15,535 nucleotides of DNA, from the NCBI GenBank assembly GCA_003241285.1, contig QFOT01000038.1, forward strand, positions 1-15,535. The letters run 5' to 3'. Below, in pieces: positions 1 through 6,085 of this stretch; the stretch's first letter is position 1, and each line of letters starts with the position of its first letter. Below the pieces are notes generated by a model that saw nothing but the letters and a program-made list of their open reading frames with translations, was not told where the DNA came from and did no database searches. The stretch is from Micavibrio aeruginosavorus. Its GTDB lineage: Bacteria; Pseudomonadota; Alphaproteobacteria; Micavibrionales; Micavibrionaceae. Both the position numbers and the translations under genes were made by a program.

Positions 1-1509
1 GGGCACGGAAGAAAGCTCAAGAATTTCTTTCAGGAAGGTTGGATAAAAACCGGACAGGACGAAATCGGACCAGTCCGGCGTGGCGGTCGAGTGAACCAGC
101 ACAATCATGCCGTTGCCTTGGGGTTTGGCGGTAATAAACGGTGTGCCATCGGACAGCTTCGCCCAGACATATTTATCGAGATCGGCGGATGGTTCTGCCA
201 GAAGTTGTTTTTCAACGGTGACATCGGGGACGGTCATTCCTGTAAAGGGGCTGTTCTTTGTAAATTCAGAAAGCTTCAATGCCTTGGTCCATGTCATGTC
301 GCCGGAGAGGGAGCGCAGGCCTGTACGGAGTGGAACCGGAACCAGAACATTGTCCGCTTCGCTCATATTATTCCCGCCAAAACGCAGCAGGATGCCGCCT
401 GCATCAATCCATTTTTCCAATGCGGTCAGCGTCTGCGGTGAAAAGCTTGAAATATCAGGCAGCAGGATAACGGCGATATTCTTTTTTATCAGATCATCGA
501 TTGAGCCGTTTTCGATTCTGGCTGAACCCTCAAGGGCGCGGGAGAGATAAAATGAGGCATCGGAGAAATCAGAAGAACCTGCCGCGTTTTTCGATTCTAT
601 GCCGATGGAGAATGTGCCTTTTGAAATATCGGCAAGATACACGCCGCCTGTCCCGGCAAAGGAGGGCGCTTTCCATTGATAGATGTTTTTCCCCGCAAAC
701 AAACCGGCCTCGTCCATAACAGGCATACCGCCCGATTGCCCTGAGATGTCAACGCGTAGCTGGTTTACCAGTTTCCCCTTGGCGTCAAAGGCTTGAAGAT
801 TGACGGATTTTTCGCCGCTGCCGGAAACGGTTTCGACTGAAACAAGAGCTTCAGGTGTACCGGGCTTACGGAGCAATGCCGGGCGGTCCTTCATTTCCGG
901 CATATAAACCGTCAAGCCATCAGAAGAAAAATTTTCAGCGACTTTATAAAAGTCATTTTCCGCAAGGCCGGATGATATCCAGACAGTATCTGCATTTTCA
1001 GACGAGGAAAGGGATATTGGCTCGCCGGGCCAGCTTTGCGGCTGGGCATTGCGGATGCGGGAAAGGGCCTGGTCGGCGCGGATAAAAGCGTTGTCATTCT
1101 TCGTCGCTGTAAAAAGAATCTGCACCGGGCGATTGGCGGTGATAGCGGCTTGCAAAATTTCTTCCGCCTTGGCGGTTTGCTTGTCCCAGATTTGTGCCGA
1201 GGCCCAGCCATTATCGAAGATAAGGCGTAAAGGCCCAGAAGCTTCAGCCGGTTTCTGCGGATTATGTATTGGTGCGGCAAAAGCAAGGATCAGGCAGGCA
1301 AGAATTAAAAGGCGCAGAAGGATCAACCACCATGGCGCGGTATCGGGTGTTGTCTGGCTGTTGTTGAGGCCGATTAAAAAACGTGCGGTAGGCAAAAATG
1401 TTTTCTTCGGCAGCGGAGGCATAAAGCGCAGGATAAACCAGAGAACCGGCAGGACGGCGAAGGCTGACAATATCCATGGATGAAGAAAAGCCAGAGGAAT
1501 GCCGTTCAT
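1..1509 (-). CDS. BatA/DUF4159-type membrane protein, C-terminus beyond window
   Basis: An uninterrupted reading frame of 503 codons runs from the ATG at 1509 off the left edge. I translated it by hand and found no stop. The N-terminus has the aerotolerance-regulator (BatA) layout: hydrophobic helices at about residues 6-28 and 60-80, separated by a short basic loop. Next comes a VWA-like segment starting RLIFDNGWASA (residues 95-105), in which the metal-binding DxSxS motif is not intact. Residues 344-383 (VILLPDISSFS, then EKWIDAGGILLRFGG) match the glutamine-amidotransferase-like region of DUF4159 proteins. Family members are usually about 900 residues, so the DUF4159 domain itself should lie outside the window. 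Its ATG overlaps the stop of the DUF58 gene (ATGA), indicating translational coupling and one operon with MoxR. Probable role: membrane partner of a MoxR/DUF58 system; the molecular function is not established. The family call is firm, the function is inferred. Confidence 0.85.
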   Translation of the reverse strand, partial: MNGIPLAFLHPWILSAFAVLPVLWFILRFMPPLPKKTFLPTARFLIGLNNSQTTPDTAPWWLILLRLLILACLILAFAAPIHNPQKPAEASGPLRLIFDNGWASAQIWDKQTAKAEEILQAAITANRPVQILFTATKNDNAFIRADQALSRIRNAQPQSWPGEPISLSSSENADTVWISSGLAENDFYKVAENFSSDGLTVYMPEMKDRPALLRKPGTPEALVSVETVSGSGEKSVNLQAFDAKGKLVNQLRVDISGQSGGMPVMDEAGLFAGKNIYQWKAPSFAGTGGVYLADISKGTFSIGIESKNAAGSSDFSDASFYLSRALEGSARIENGSIDDLIKKNIAVILLPDISSFSPQTLTALEKWIDAGGILLRFGGNNMSEADNVLVPVPLRTGLRSLSGDMTWTKALKLSEFTKNSPFTGMTVPDVTVEKQLLAEPSADLDKYVWAKLSDGTPFITAKPQGNGMIVLVHSTATPDWSDFVLSGFYPTFLKEILELSSVP

Positions 1510-2348
1510 CGTTTTTCTCCGATCGCGGCGAGGGCCTTGTTTAAAACTGAGGCGAGGTTTTGGTCTGTGCGGACAAGCTGGTAATGCGAGTTACGGCGGC
1601 GGCAATATTTTTTGAGGTCTTTGATATGAGCGTTAAGGGCAGATTTGTAATCGTTGCGCATAGACTCCGCCTGATTGACGGTAATTTTGTGATGTCCGTC
1701 CTCGAAAACATGCCTGCCTTCATAGGATAATTCCAGTTCCGCCGGATCGAGAATTTGCATGAATAAAACGGTATTTGAGTTCAAGGATGATAATTCCTGT
1801 TCGATATCCTGCATCGGGCCGGTGTAATCGCCGATCAGGACCGTGATTGAATCCTTGGTCCATTGCGGTGAAGATTTTTGTTTTTGTGCCAGCATGACAT
1901 CAGCCAGATCGTCGATGGATGTTTTTGCGCTCCCGAACCGTATCGGGTTGTGATGACGCGCAGACCATAAGGCAAGAGTAAGGCCCAGCAGTGAAGAAAT
2001 TTCATATTTGGTCGAAAGCTTCGGCGATGAGGAGAAATGCATTCCGCCGTGATTTTGGATATAAAGATCGAGAAGGCGCTGCTGGTTCTTCTCGCGCTCG
2101 CGCACCAGAATATCATCCGAGCGGGCGGAGCGTTTCCAGTCTATATCCTGAGGGCGATCACTGTCATTATAGGGGCGATATTGCCGGAAATCGCCTTCGA
2201 AACCGGCGCGTTTCAGGCGGTTTTCGCCTGACATAAAGCGCCCTTTGGTTTCCCGCGATTCATCCAGCGCTTGCGCCAAAAGCTCTTCCGCTTTTTGCCG
2301 CAGCGAAGCAGGTGTTTCCCGCTTATGCTGGAAGAAAGGAAATTCCAT
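1506..2348 (-). CDS. DUF58 domain protein of the MoxR operon
   Basis: This 280-residue soluble protein has the DUF58 signature at residues 55-85: FRQYRPYNDSDRPQDIDWKR, then SARSDDILVREREK. A VWA-like fold follows, with the second-strand motif TVLIGDYTGPMQDI near residue 170. In most DUF58 proteins the first strand ends in a DxSxSM metal site. Here the equivalent stretch reads LYIQNHGGMHFSS (residues 95-107), so the aspartate and first serine are missing and the metal site looks degenerate. The length is normal for the family. Its start lies 9 bases after the MoxR stop and its stop overlaps the next gene's start. Family members work with MoxR ATPases, perhaps as adaptors for substrate folding or complex assembly. 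No strong ribosome site is visible before this ATG, so coupling to moxR translation is likely. Confidence 0.9.
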   Translation of the reverse strand: MEFPFFQHKRETPASLRQKAEELLAQALDESRETKGRFMSGENRLKRAGFEGDFRQYRPYNDSDRPQDIDWKRSARSDDILVREREKNQQRLLDLYIQNHGGMHFSSSPKLSTKYEISSLLGLTLALWSARHHNPIRFGSAKTSIDDLADVMLAQKQKSSPQWTKDSITVLIGDYTGPMQDIEQELSSLNSNTVLFMQILDPAELELSYEGRHVFEDGHHKITVNQAESMRNDYKSALNAHIKDLKKYCRRRNSHYQLVRTDQNLASVLNKALAAIGEKR

Positions 2349-2357
2349 CGTCTTGCT

Positions 2358-3350
2358 TTACAGGTCGCGGGACAGGGTGTCGATGAGACTGCCCAAGGTG
2401 ATACCGTCAGAGCGGGCGTGATAATTGAGCGCCATGCGGTGTTTTAATATCGGATGCGCGAGATCGACGATATCATCAATGGATGGCGTGCCTCTGCCCT
2501 GAAACAAAGCGCGTGCCTTAACAGCCAGCATCAGGGATTGCGCCGCGCGCGGGCCCGGTGCCCAGTCGACATATTTTTTGATATCGGCAGAGGCGTTTTC
2601 ATCGTCGGGGCGAAGGCTGCGGATCAGTTTCAAAATCGCTGCGACAACCTGTTCCCCAACCGGAATGTCGCGCACCAGTTTTTGCAAATCGGCAAGGCGG
2701 TCGGCATCGATGACTTTTTCAACCGTTTCGGTTTTGGTCGATGTCGTCACAACAAGCATTTTGCGCTCGGCCTCCAGTGACGGATAGGAAACATCGACCT
2801 GCATCAAGAAACGGTCAAGCTGCGCTTCCGGCATCGGATAAGTGCCTTCCTGTTCGATAGGGTTTTGAGTGGCAAGTACATGAAACGGCGAAGGCAGGGT
2901 ATGGGCGTGACCGTTTATCGTGACATGTTTTTCCTGCATGGCCTGCAATAGGGCCGATTGGGTGCGCGGGGAGGCGCGGTTGATTTCATCCGCCATCAAG
3001 AGCTGGGTAAAGACGGGGCCTTCGACGAAACGGAAATCGCGTTTGCCGTTATCGGATTGTTCAAGTACTTCAGTGCCCAGGATATCGGAGGGCATCAAAT
3101 CCGGTGTGCATTGAATGCGGCTGGTTGAAAGTCCTAATACCTTGCCGATTGTGTCGACTAGCAATGTCTTTGCCAGACCGGGTGCGCCGATCAAAAGAAC
3201 ATGCCCGCCCGCCAGAACGGTGATTAGCGTTTTTTCAATCACATCGTCCTGACCGAAAATAACCTTGGCGATCTCTTTGCGGATCAGGGTGAAATCTTCG
3301 CTGGCGTCGCTTAGGAGTTTTTCGGCAATGGCGGTATTGGATGCGGTCAT
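2358..3350 (-). CDS. MoxR-family AAA+ ATPase
   Basis: This 330-residue cytosolic AAA+ ATPase is the first gene of the MoxR-DUF58-DUF4159 operon. The Walker A motif is GAPGLAKT (residues 55-62). The Walker B motif is LLMADEINRA (117-126, with D121 and E122). Sensor 1 is LATQNP (N163), and the MPEAQLDRF motif carries the arginine-finger candidate R180. MoxR proteins act as chaperone-like machines that help mature or insert metal cofactors or assemble envelope complexes, usually with a VWA-type partner encoded beside them. I chose the ATG at 3350 because AGGA lies 6 bases upstream and because the resulting length is typical. An in-frame ATG at 3431 would add 27 unusual residues and run into the divergent DUF1285 gene. 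The identification is secure; the substrate is unknown. Confidence 0.95.
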   Translation of the reverse strand: MTASNTAIAEKLLSDASEDFTLIRKEIAKVIFGQDDVIEKTLITVLAGGHVLLIGAPGLAKTLLVDTIGKVLGLSTSRIQCTPDLMPSDILGTEVLEQSDNGKRDFRFVEGPVFTQLLMADEINRASPRTQSALLQAMQEKHVTINGHAHTLPSPFHVLATQNPIEQEGTYPMPEAQLDRFLMQVDVSYPSLEAERKMLVVTTSTKTETVEKVIDADRLADLQKLVRDIPVGEQVVAAILKLIRSLRPDDENASADIKKYVDWAPGPRAAQSLMLAVKARALFQGRGTPSIDDIVDLAHPILKHRMALNYHARSDGITLGSLIDTLSRDL

Positions 3351-3379
3351 TATCGGTCCTTTTTGTTGATTTCGTATTT

Positions 3380-3395
3380 CTAGCATATTTGCTAG
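3380..3395. promoter_or_regulatory. Perfect palindrome in the moxR / DUF1285 divergent region
   Basis: The sequence CTAGCA-TATT-TGCTAG has perfect 6-base arms and a 4-base AT spacer. It sits in the 55-base space between two divergent genes, 11 bases before the DUF1285 ATG. It could be a regulator's operator acting on both genes. A weak -10-like TAGACT (3393-3398) overlaps its right arm. Used as a promoter, it would start transcription very near the ATG at 3406, consistent with the absence of a ribosome site there. I see no convincing -35 box, so the promoter reading is tentative. Confidence 0.4.
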
Positions 3396-3405
3396 ACTGG
3401 CGGGC

Positions 3406-3933
3406 ATGCAGAAAGAAGATATCCCGTTCAAAAACTATAACCACGACGTGAAAATGGAAAACGGCTTCCATTTTACAATTGACCGCGATGGGCATTGGTA
3501 TTGCCACGATCCGGCTATGGGTGTCGGCCCTATCAAGAACGAGCGGATATCCAAGCTTTTTGCCGGGGCCGGCAGCGGGAAATTTGCCGGAAAAGGTCTT
3601 TCCCGGGATGAAAACGGACGCTATTGGCTCAAGGCACCGCCAGCGGATGTTTACGGAATAGATGTCGAGGACGTGCCTTTCGTCGTGACAAGCTACGAGT
3701 TGCAAGATGAAGATCTGGTTTTGAAAACAAATTTTGGCGAAGAGGTCATTCTTGATGACCGGAAAAGTTTTATTTTGAAAGACGGCGTTCCTTATATCGA
3801 GGTCAGGGACGGATTGATGGCGAGGATCGGGCGTAACGTTTTTTACCAGCTCGCTGAAAAGTCGGTCGAGCGGGACGGGAAGCTCGGAATTATGCTCGGC
3901 GAGACATTTCATGAAATTGGACAGGCTTCATGA
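3406..3933 (+). CDS. DUF1285 domain protein
   Basis: This 175-residue soluble protein matches the DUF1285 pattern. It has an N-terminal segment with FTIDRDGHWYCHDPAM followed by GPIKNERISKLFA (residues 23-53). Then come RYWLKAPPADVYGIDVEDVPF (residues 72-92, key residues Y73, V88, E89, D90 and P91) and a C-terminal PYIEVRDGLMARIGRNVFYQL core (129-149). DUF1285 proteins are small two-domain proteins common in proteobacteria, with no firmly assigned reaction. In many alphaproteobacteria the gene stands beside cca, often with a CoA-pyrophosphatase Nudix gene between them. Here the Nudix gene is absent and the stop overlaps the cca start (ATGA). No Shine-Dalgarno sequence precedes the ATG. The next in-frame Met (residue 17) would remove conserved residues, so I keep 3406. 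Confidence 0.88.
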   Translation: MQKEDIPFKNYNHDVKMENGFHFTIDRDGHWYCHDPAMGVGPIKNERISKLFAGAGSGKFAGKGLSRDENGRYWLKAPPADVYGIDVEDVPFVVTSYELQDEDLVLKTNFGEEVILDDRKSFILKDGVPYIEVRDGLMARIGRNVFYQLAEKSVERDGKLGIMLGETFHEIGQAS

Positions 3934-5114
3934 AGCCTGTTGCAAAAATAGAGCTCAGCGGTTTGATGGCATCGAAAGCGGTGCGACGCATTTTCGATAT
4001 TCTTCAGGAAGATAAAAAGCTGCCGCAAACCCTGTTCGTCGGCGGCTGCGTCCGTAATGCGCTTTTGAAAGAGCCAGTATCGGATATCGATCTGGCGACA
4101 ATCTGGACGCCGCAGCAGGTTAGCGGGAAGTTAAAGGCGGCGGGCGTCAAGGTCGTACCGACCGGTATCGATCACGGGACGGTGACGGCTGTCGTGGATG
4201 GTCTACCTATCCAGATAACAACTCTCCGGCGCGATATCGATACCGATGGCCGTCATGCAAAAGTGTCTTATACGGATGACTGGCTGGAAGATGCCAAGCG
4301 GCGGGATTTCACGATGAATACGCTGCTGGCCGATAATAGGGGTAATATTTTCGACCCGCTTGTCAGAGGGCTGGCCGATCTTGAAAAACGCAAAGTCATT
4401 TTCGTAGGCGACCCCGTAACCCGGATTGAGGAAGACTATCTGCGTATCCTGCGCTTCTTCCGTTTCCATGCATGGTATGGCAAGAGCAGGCCTGATGATA
4501 AAGCCCTGGCAGCTTGTGCCAATGCTGCGCGGAATTTGAAAACGCTTTCAAAAGAAAGGGTTACTCAGGAAATTTTAAAAATTTTATTAAGTCCAAGGCC
4601 TGAAATCTTTAATTTAATGTTTGAAAACAAAATCTTGTTACAGTTGTTTGATAAAAAATTTAACGCCGATTATTTTTCTCTCGTCCGCAAAGTAAGTAAT
4701 GAAGATGGAATAAGTGCGACTATCGGTATTTTGATTTTATCAGGTTTCTCGAAATCAGGATCGAGGCGTATCGAAAAACAATTACGTTTATCAAACAAGC
4801 AGATAAGGTCAGTTAATGAGTCTATTTTTTATCTAAAAGAATTCAGGGGAATTTCCGGACACGGACTTAAGGTTTTACTTTACCGCGCCGGCCATGAGAT
4901 CGCCGAGCTGGTTTTAATATCCCGTTTGCTGCTCGACGGTGCAAGTGTTGCGGCGGGGCGTAAATGGATTTCTGTTTTGCGCGGGATGGAGCGTCCGGTC
5001 ATGCCGCTGCGCGGGCAGGATTTGATCGACCAGGGTATGAAACCTGGCCCCGCCATAAAAAAAGCGCTCGAAAAATTCGAACGCTCCTGGATCAGGAAAG
5101 ATTTTAAAGTCTAG
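3930..5114 (+). CDS. cca: CCA tRNA nucleotidyltransferase
   Basis: This 394-residue enzyme adds or repairs the CCA end of tRNAs using CTP and ATP, with no nucleic-acid template. It is a class II nucleotidyltransferase. The head domain has LFVGGCVRNALL (residues 35-46) and the metal-binding DxD in SDIDLAT (D52 and D54). Next come TTLRRDIDTDGRHA (97-110) and the NTP-selecting region DWLEDAKRRDFTMNTL (117-132). The neck domain contains RIEEDYLRILRFFRFHAWYG (165-184). The C-terminal body is poorly conserved, as is usual for this family. Its DNA between about 4560 and 4860 is much richer in A and T than the surrounding sequence, yet the frame stays open. The gene is translationally coupled to DUF1285 by an ATGA overlap. 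The stop (TAG) lies one base from the stop of the convergent small gene, leaving no room for a separate terminator. Confidence 0.95.
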   Translation: MKPVAKIELSGLMASKAVRRIFDILQEDKKLPQTLFVGGCVRNALLKEPVSDIDLATIWTPQQVSGKLKAAGVKVVPTGIDHGTVTAVVDGLPIQITTLRRDIDTDGRHAKVSYTDDWLEDAKRRDFTMNTLLADNRGNIFDPLVRGLADLEKRKVIFVGDPVTRIEEDYLRILRFFRFHAWYGKSRPDDKALAACANAARNLKTLSKERVTQEILKILLSPRPEIFNLMFENKILLQLFDKKFNADYFSLVRKVSNEDGISATIGILILSGFSKSGSRRIEKQLRLSNKQIRSVNESIFYLKEFRGISGHGLKVLLYRAGHEIAELVLISRLLLDGASVAAGRKWISVLRGMERPVMPLRGQDLIDQGMKPGPAIKKALEKFERSWIRKDFKV

Positions 5115-5115
5115 T

Positions 5116-5274
5116 TTATTTCGGGCCGTTAGCTTCCGGCGCATTTACCGGTTTTGTTTTTGGCTCGGCGCTGTGCGCTTTCGCCGCTTCTAAAAGTTCT
5201 GCCGATCTGTCCATGCAATAATCGTCTGGAGAGCTGGCCGTAAAGTGCTTTTGTATTTCAGGTTTAGTACGCAT
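5116..5274 (-). CDS. Small hypothetical protein, 52 residues
   Basis: I do not recognise this protein. From the ATG at 5274 it encodes 52 residues beginning MRTKPEIQKHFTASSPDDYC. It has a charged, helix-prone middle (SAELLEAAKAHSAE) and a proline/lysine-rich, probably disordered tail. There is no signal peptide or membrane helix. AAGGG about 9 bases upstream supports this start. An in-frame ATG at 5316 would add 14 residues but lies within or upstream of the predicted transcription start region. The gene has its own promoter-like sequence (5308-5336). It converges on cca with a 1-base gap between stops. Coding status rests on the promoter, ribosome site and placement rather than on homology. 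Confidence 0.55.
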   Translation of the reverse strand: MRTKPEIQKHFTASSPDDYCMDRSAELLEAAKAHSAEPKTKPVNAPEANGPK

Positions 5275-5307
5275 TGTTGATTTCCCTTTTTGTTCAACTT
5301 TTGAGCG

Positions 5308-5336
5308 TTTATACAAAATGGCAGGAAAGGGCGCAA
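5308..5336 (-). promoter_or_regulatory. Predicted sigma70-type promoter for the 52-residue gene
   Basis: On the minus strand TTGCGC (5336-5331) is followed by a 17-base spacer and TATAAA (5313-5308). The -10 matches the consensus at five of six positions and the -35 at three of six. Transcription would start near 5301, about 27 bases before the ATG at 5274, with AAGGG lying within that leader. Confidence 0.5.
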
Positions 5337-5343
5337 ATATAAC

Positions 5344-5547
5344 TTAAGGCGCGGGGTGGTTATCCGGCGCTTTGTTTTTTCGAGATCTGCGTTTCAACGA
5401 TTTTTGCAGGCTTTCATAATCCGCATCGGGTTTGTTAATGGCCTCGCCATTTTCGATCAGTCTAAATACTTGTCCTATCGTCAGGCTTTCGATCGGGACA
5501 TGCGGTCTTTTATCTTTGCCGATGATAGGATCGTGGGTGTTTTCCAT
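5344..5547 (-). CDS. Small hypothetical protein, 67 residues, basic C-terminus
   Basis: I do not recognise this protein. The chosen start at 5547 (MENTHDPIIGKDKRPH) has GGAG 6 bases upstream. An in-frame ATG at 5559 has no ribosome site and overlaps that GGAG. The protein has a predicted amphipathic region (IESLTIGQVFRLIENGEAI, residues 19-37), then a strongly basic stretch (LQKSLKRRSRKNK, 47-59) and a proline-ending tail. There is no signal peptide or membrane segment. The basic tail could bind nucleic acid, but nothing specific supports that. It lies 67 bases downstream of trmL on the same strand and 69 bases upstream of the 52-residue gene. Confidence 0.6.
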   Translation of the reverse strand: MENTHDPIIGKDKRPHVPIESLTIGQVFRLIENGEAINKPDADYESLQKSLKRRSRKNKAPDNHPAP

Positions 5548-5561
5548 GTCAAGCTCCATTG

Positions 5562-5579
5562 ATTACATAAGCTTGTAAT
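5562..5579. promoter_or_regulatory. Inverted repeat upstream of the 67-residue gene
   Basis: ATTACA-TAAGCT-TGTAAT has perfect 6-base arms around a 6-base centre. It lies 15 bases upstream of the ATG at 5547, in the short space after trmL. Its place and size fit an operator. It lacks the GC-rich stem and U-run of an intrinsic terminator. Confidence 0.35.
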
Positions 5580-5614
5580 GTAAAGTTTCGTCATTTGCAA
5601 ATTTTGGAAATAAA

Positions 5615-6070
5615 CTAATAGGGCTGGATCAAGCGTATTTGGCGCATAGCTTCGGCGAGAGCAATCCCGCCGGACATGGCGACATTATATGAGCGGATTT
5701 TAGGGCTCATGGGAATATAAATCCGCTCATGCGCATAGGTGTGAACTTCTTCCGGCACGCCGGAGCTCTCCCTGCCCAAAAGCAGAATATCGTTCTGCTG
5801 AAATTTGAAATCGGTGTAGGGCATAGCGCCTTTTGTCGTCATTAAGACGACCCGGCTGGATGGGTTGGACTCCGTGTAATTATTCCAGCTTTTGTAACGC
5901 CGCATTTTGACAGCGTCGTAATAATCGATGGCCGATTGCTTGATCTTGCGTTCATCCCAAGGAAAGCCGAACGGCTCGATCAGGTCGAGCAATACATCGA
6001 AGCCTGCGGCAAGGCGCATAAGCGCTCCGACATTCTGGGGTATATCCGGCTGGTAGGCGGCGAGAATCAT
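5615..6070 (-). CDS. trmL: tRNA (cytidine(34)-2'-O)-methyltransferase TrmL
   Basis: This 151-residue SPOUT-class methyltransferase uses S-adenosylmethionine to methylate the 2'-OH of the wobble nucleotide in certain leucine tRNAs. The N-terminus reads YQPDIPQNVGALMRLAAGF (residues 6-24), followed by IEPFGFPWDERKIKQSAIDYY (31-51). The knotted cofactor site is visible as LLLGRESSGVPEEVH (97-110), IYIPM (117-121) and RSYNVAMSGGIALAEAMRQ (126-144). The length is that of a minimal TrmL with no extra domains. The start lies 15 bases after the stop of the 851-residue gene on the same strand, with no clear ribosome site, so the two are probably co-transcribed. In many alphaproteobacteria trmL is close to petA on the opposite strand; here the large unknown gene lies between them. 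Confidence 0.93.
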   Translation of the reverse strand: MILAAYQPDIPQNVGALMRLAAGFDVLLDLIEPFGFPWDERKIKQSAIDYYDAVKMRRYKSWNNYTESNPSSRVVLMTTKGAMPYTDFKFQQNDILLLGRESSGVPEEVHTYAHERIYIPMSPKIRSYNVAMSGGIALAEAMRQIRLIQPY

Positions 6071-6085
6071 GTTTGCTATGGTATC

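Noticed and set aside
91..550. Plus-strand frames of 116 and 147 codons near the left edge
   Set aside because: The minus strand codes continuously here for the BatA/DUF4159 protein, with recognisable membrane and amidotransferase-like segments.
3351..3431. N-terminal extension of MoxR to an ATG at 3431
   Set aside because: It has no ribosome site, overlaps the divergent DUF1285 gene and adds non-conserved residues. The ATG at 3350 has AGGA at good spacing.
3235..3912. Open frame of 225 codons on the minus strand spanning moxR and DUF1285
   Set aside because: It covers the 5' end of moxR in another frame and the DUF1285 gene in antisense, both of which have clear family signatures. It also crosses their divergent promoter region.
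5562..5579. The ATTACA/TGTAAT inverted repeat as an intrinsic terminator for trmL
   Set aside because: The stem is short and A+T-rich and no T-run follows it on the minus strand, so an operator is the more likely reading, if it has a function at all.
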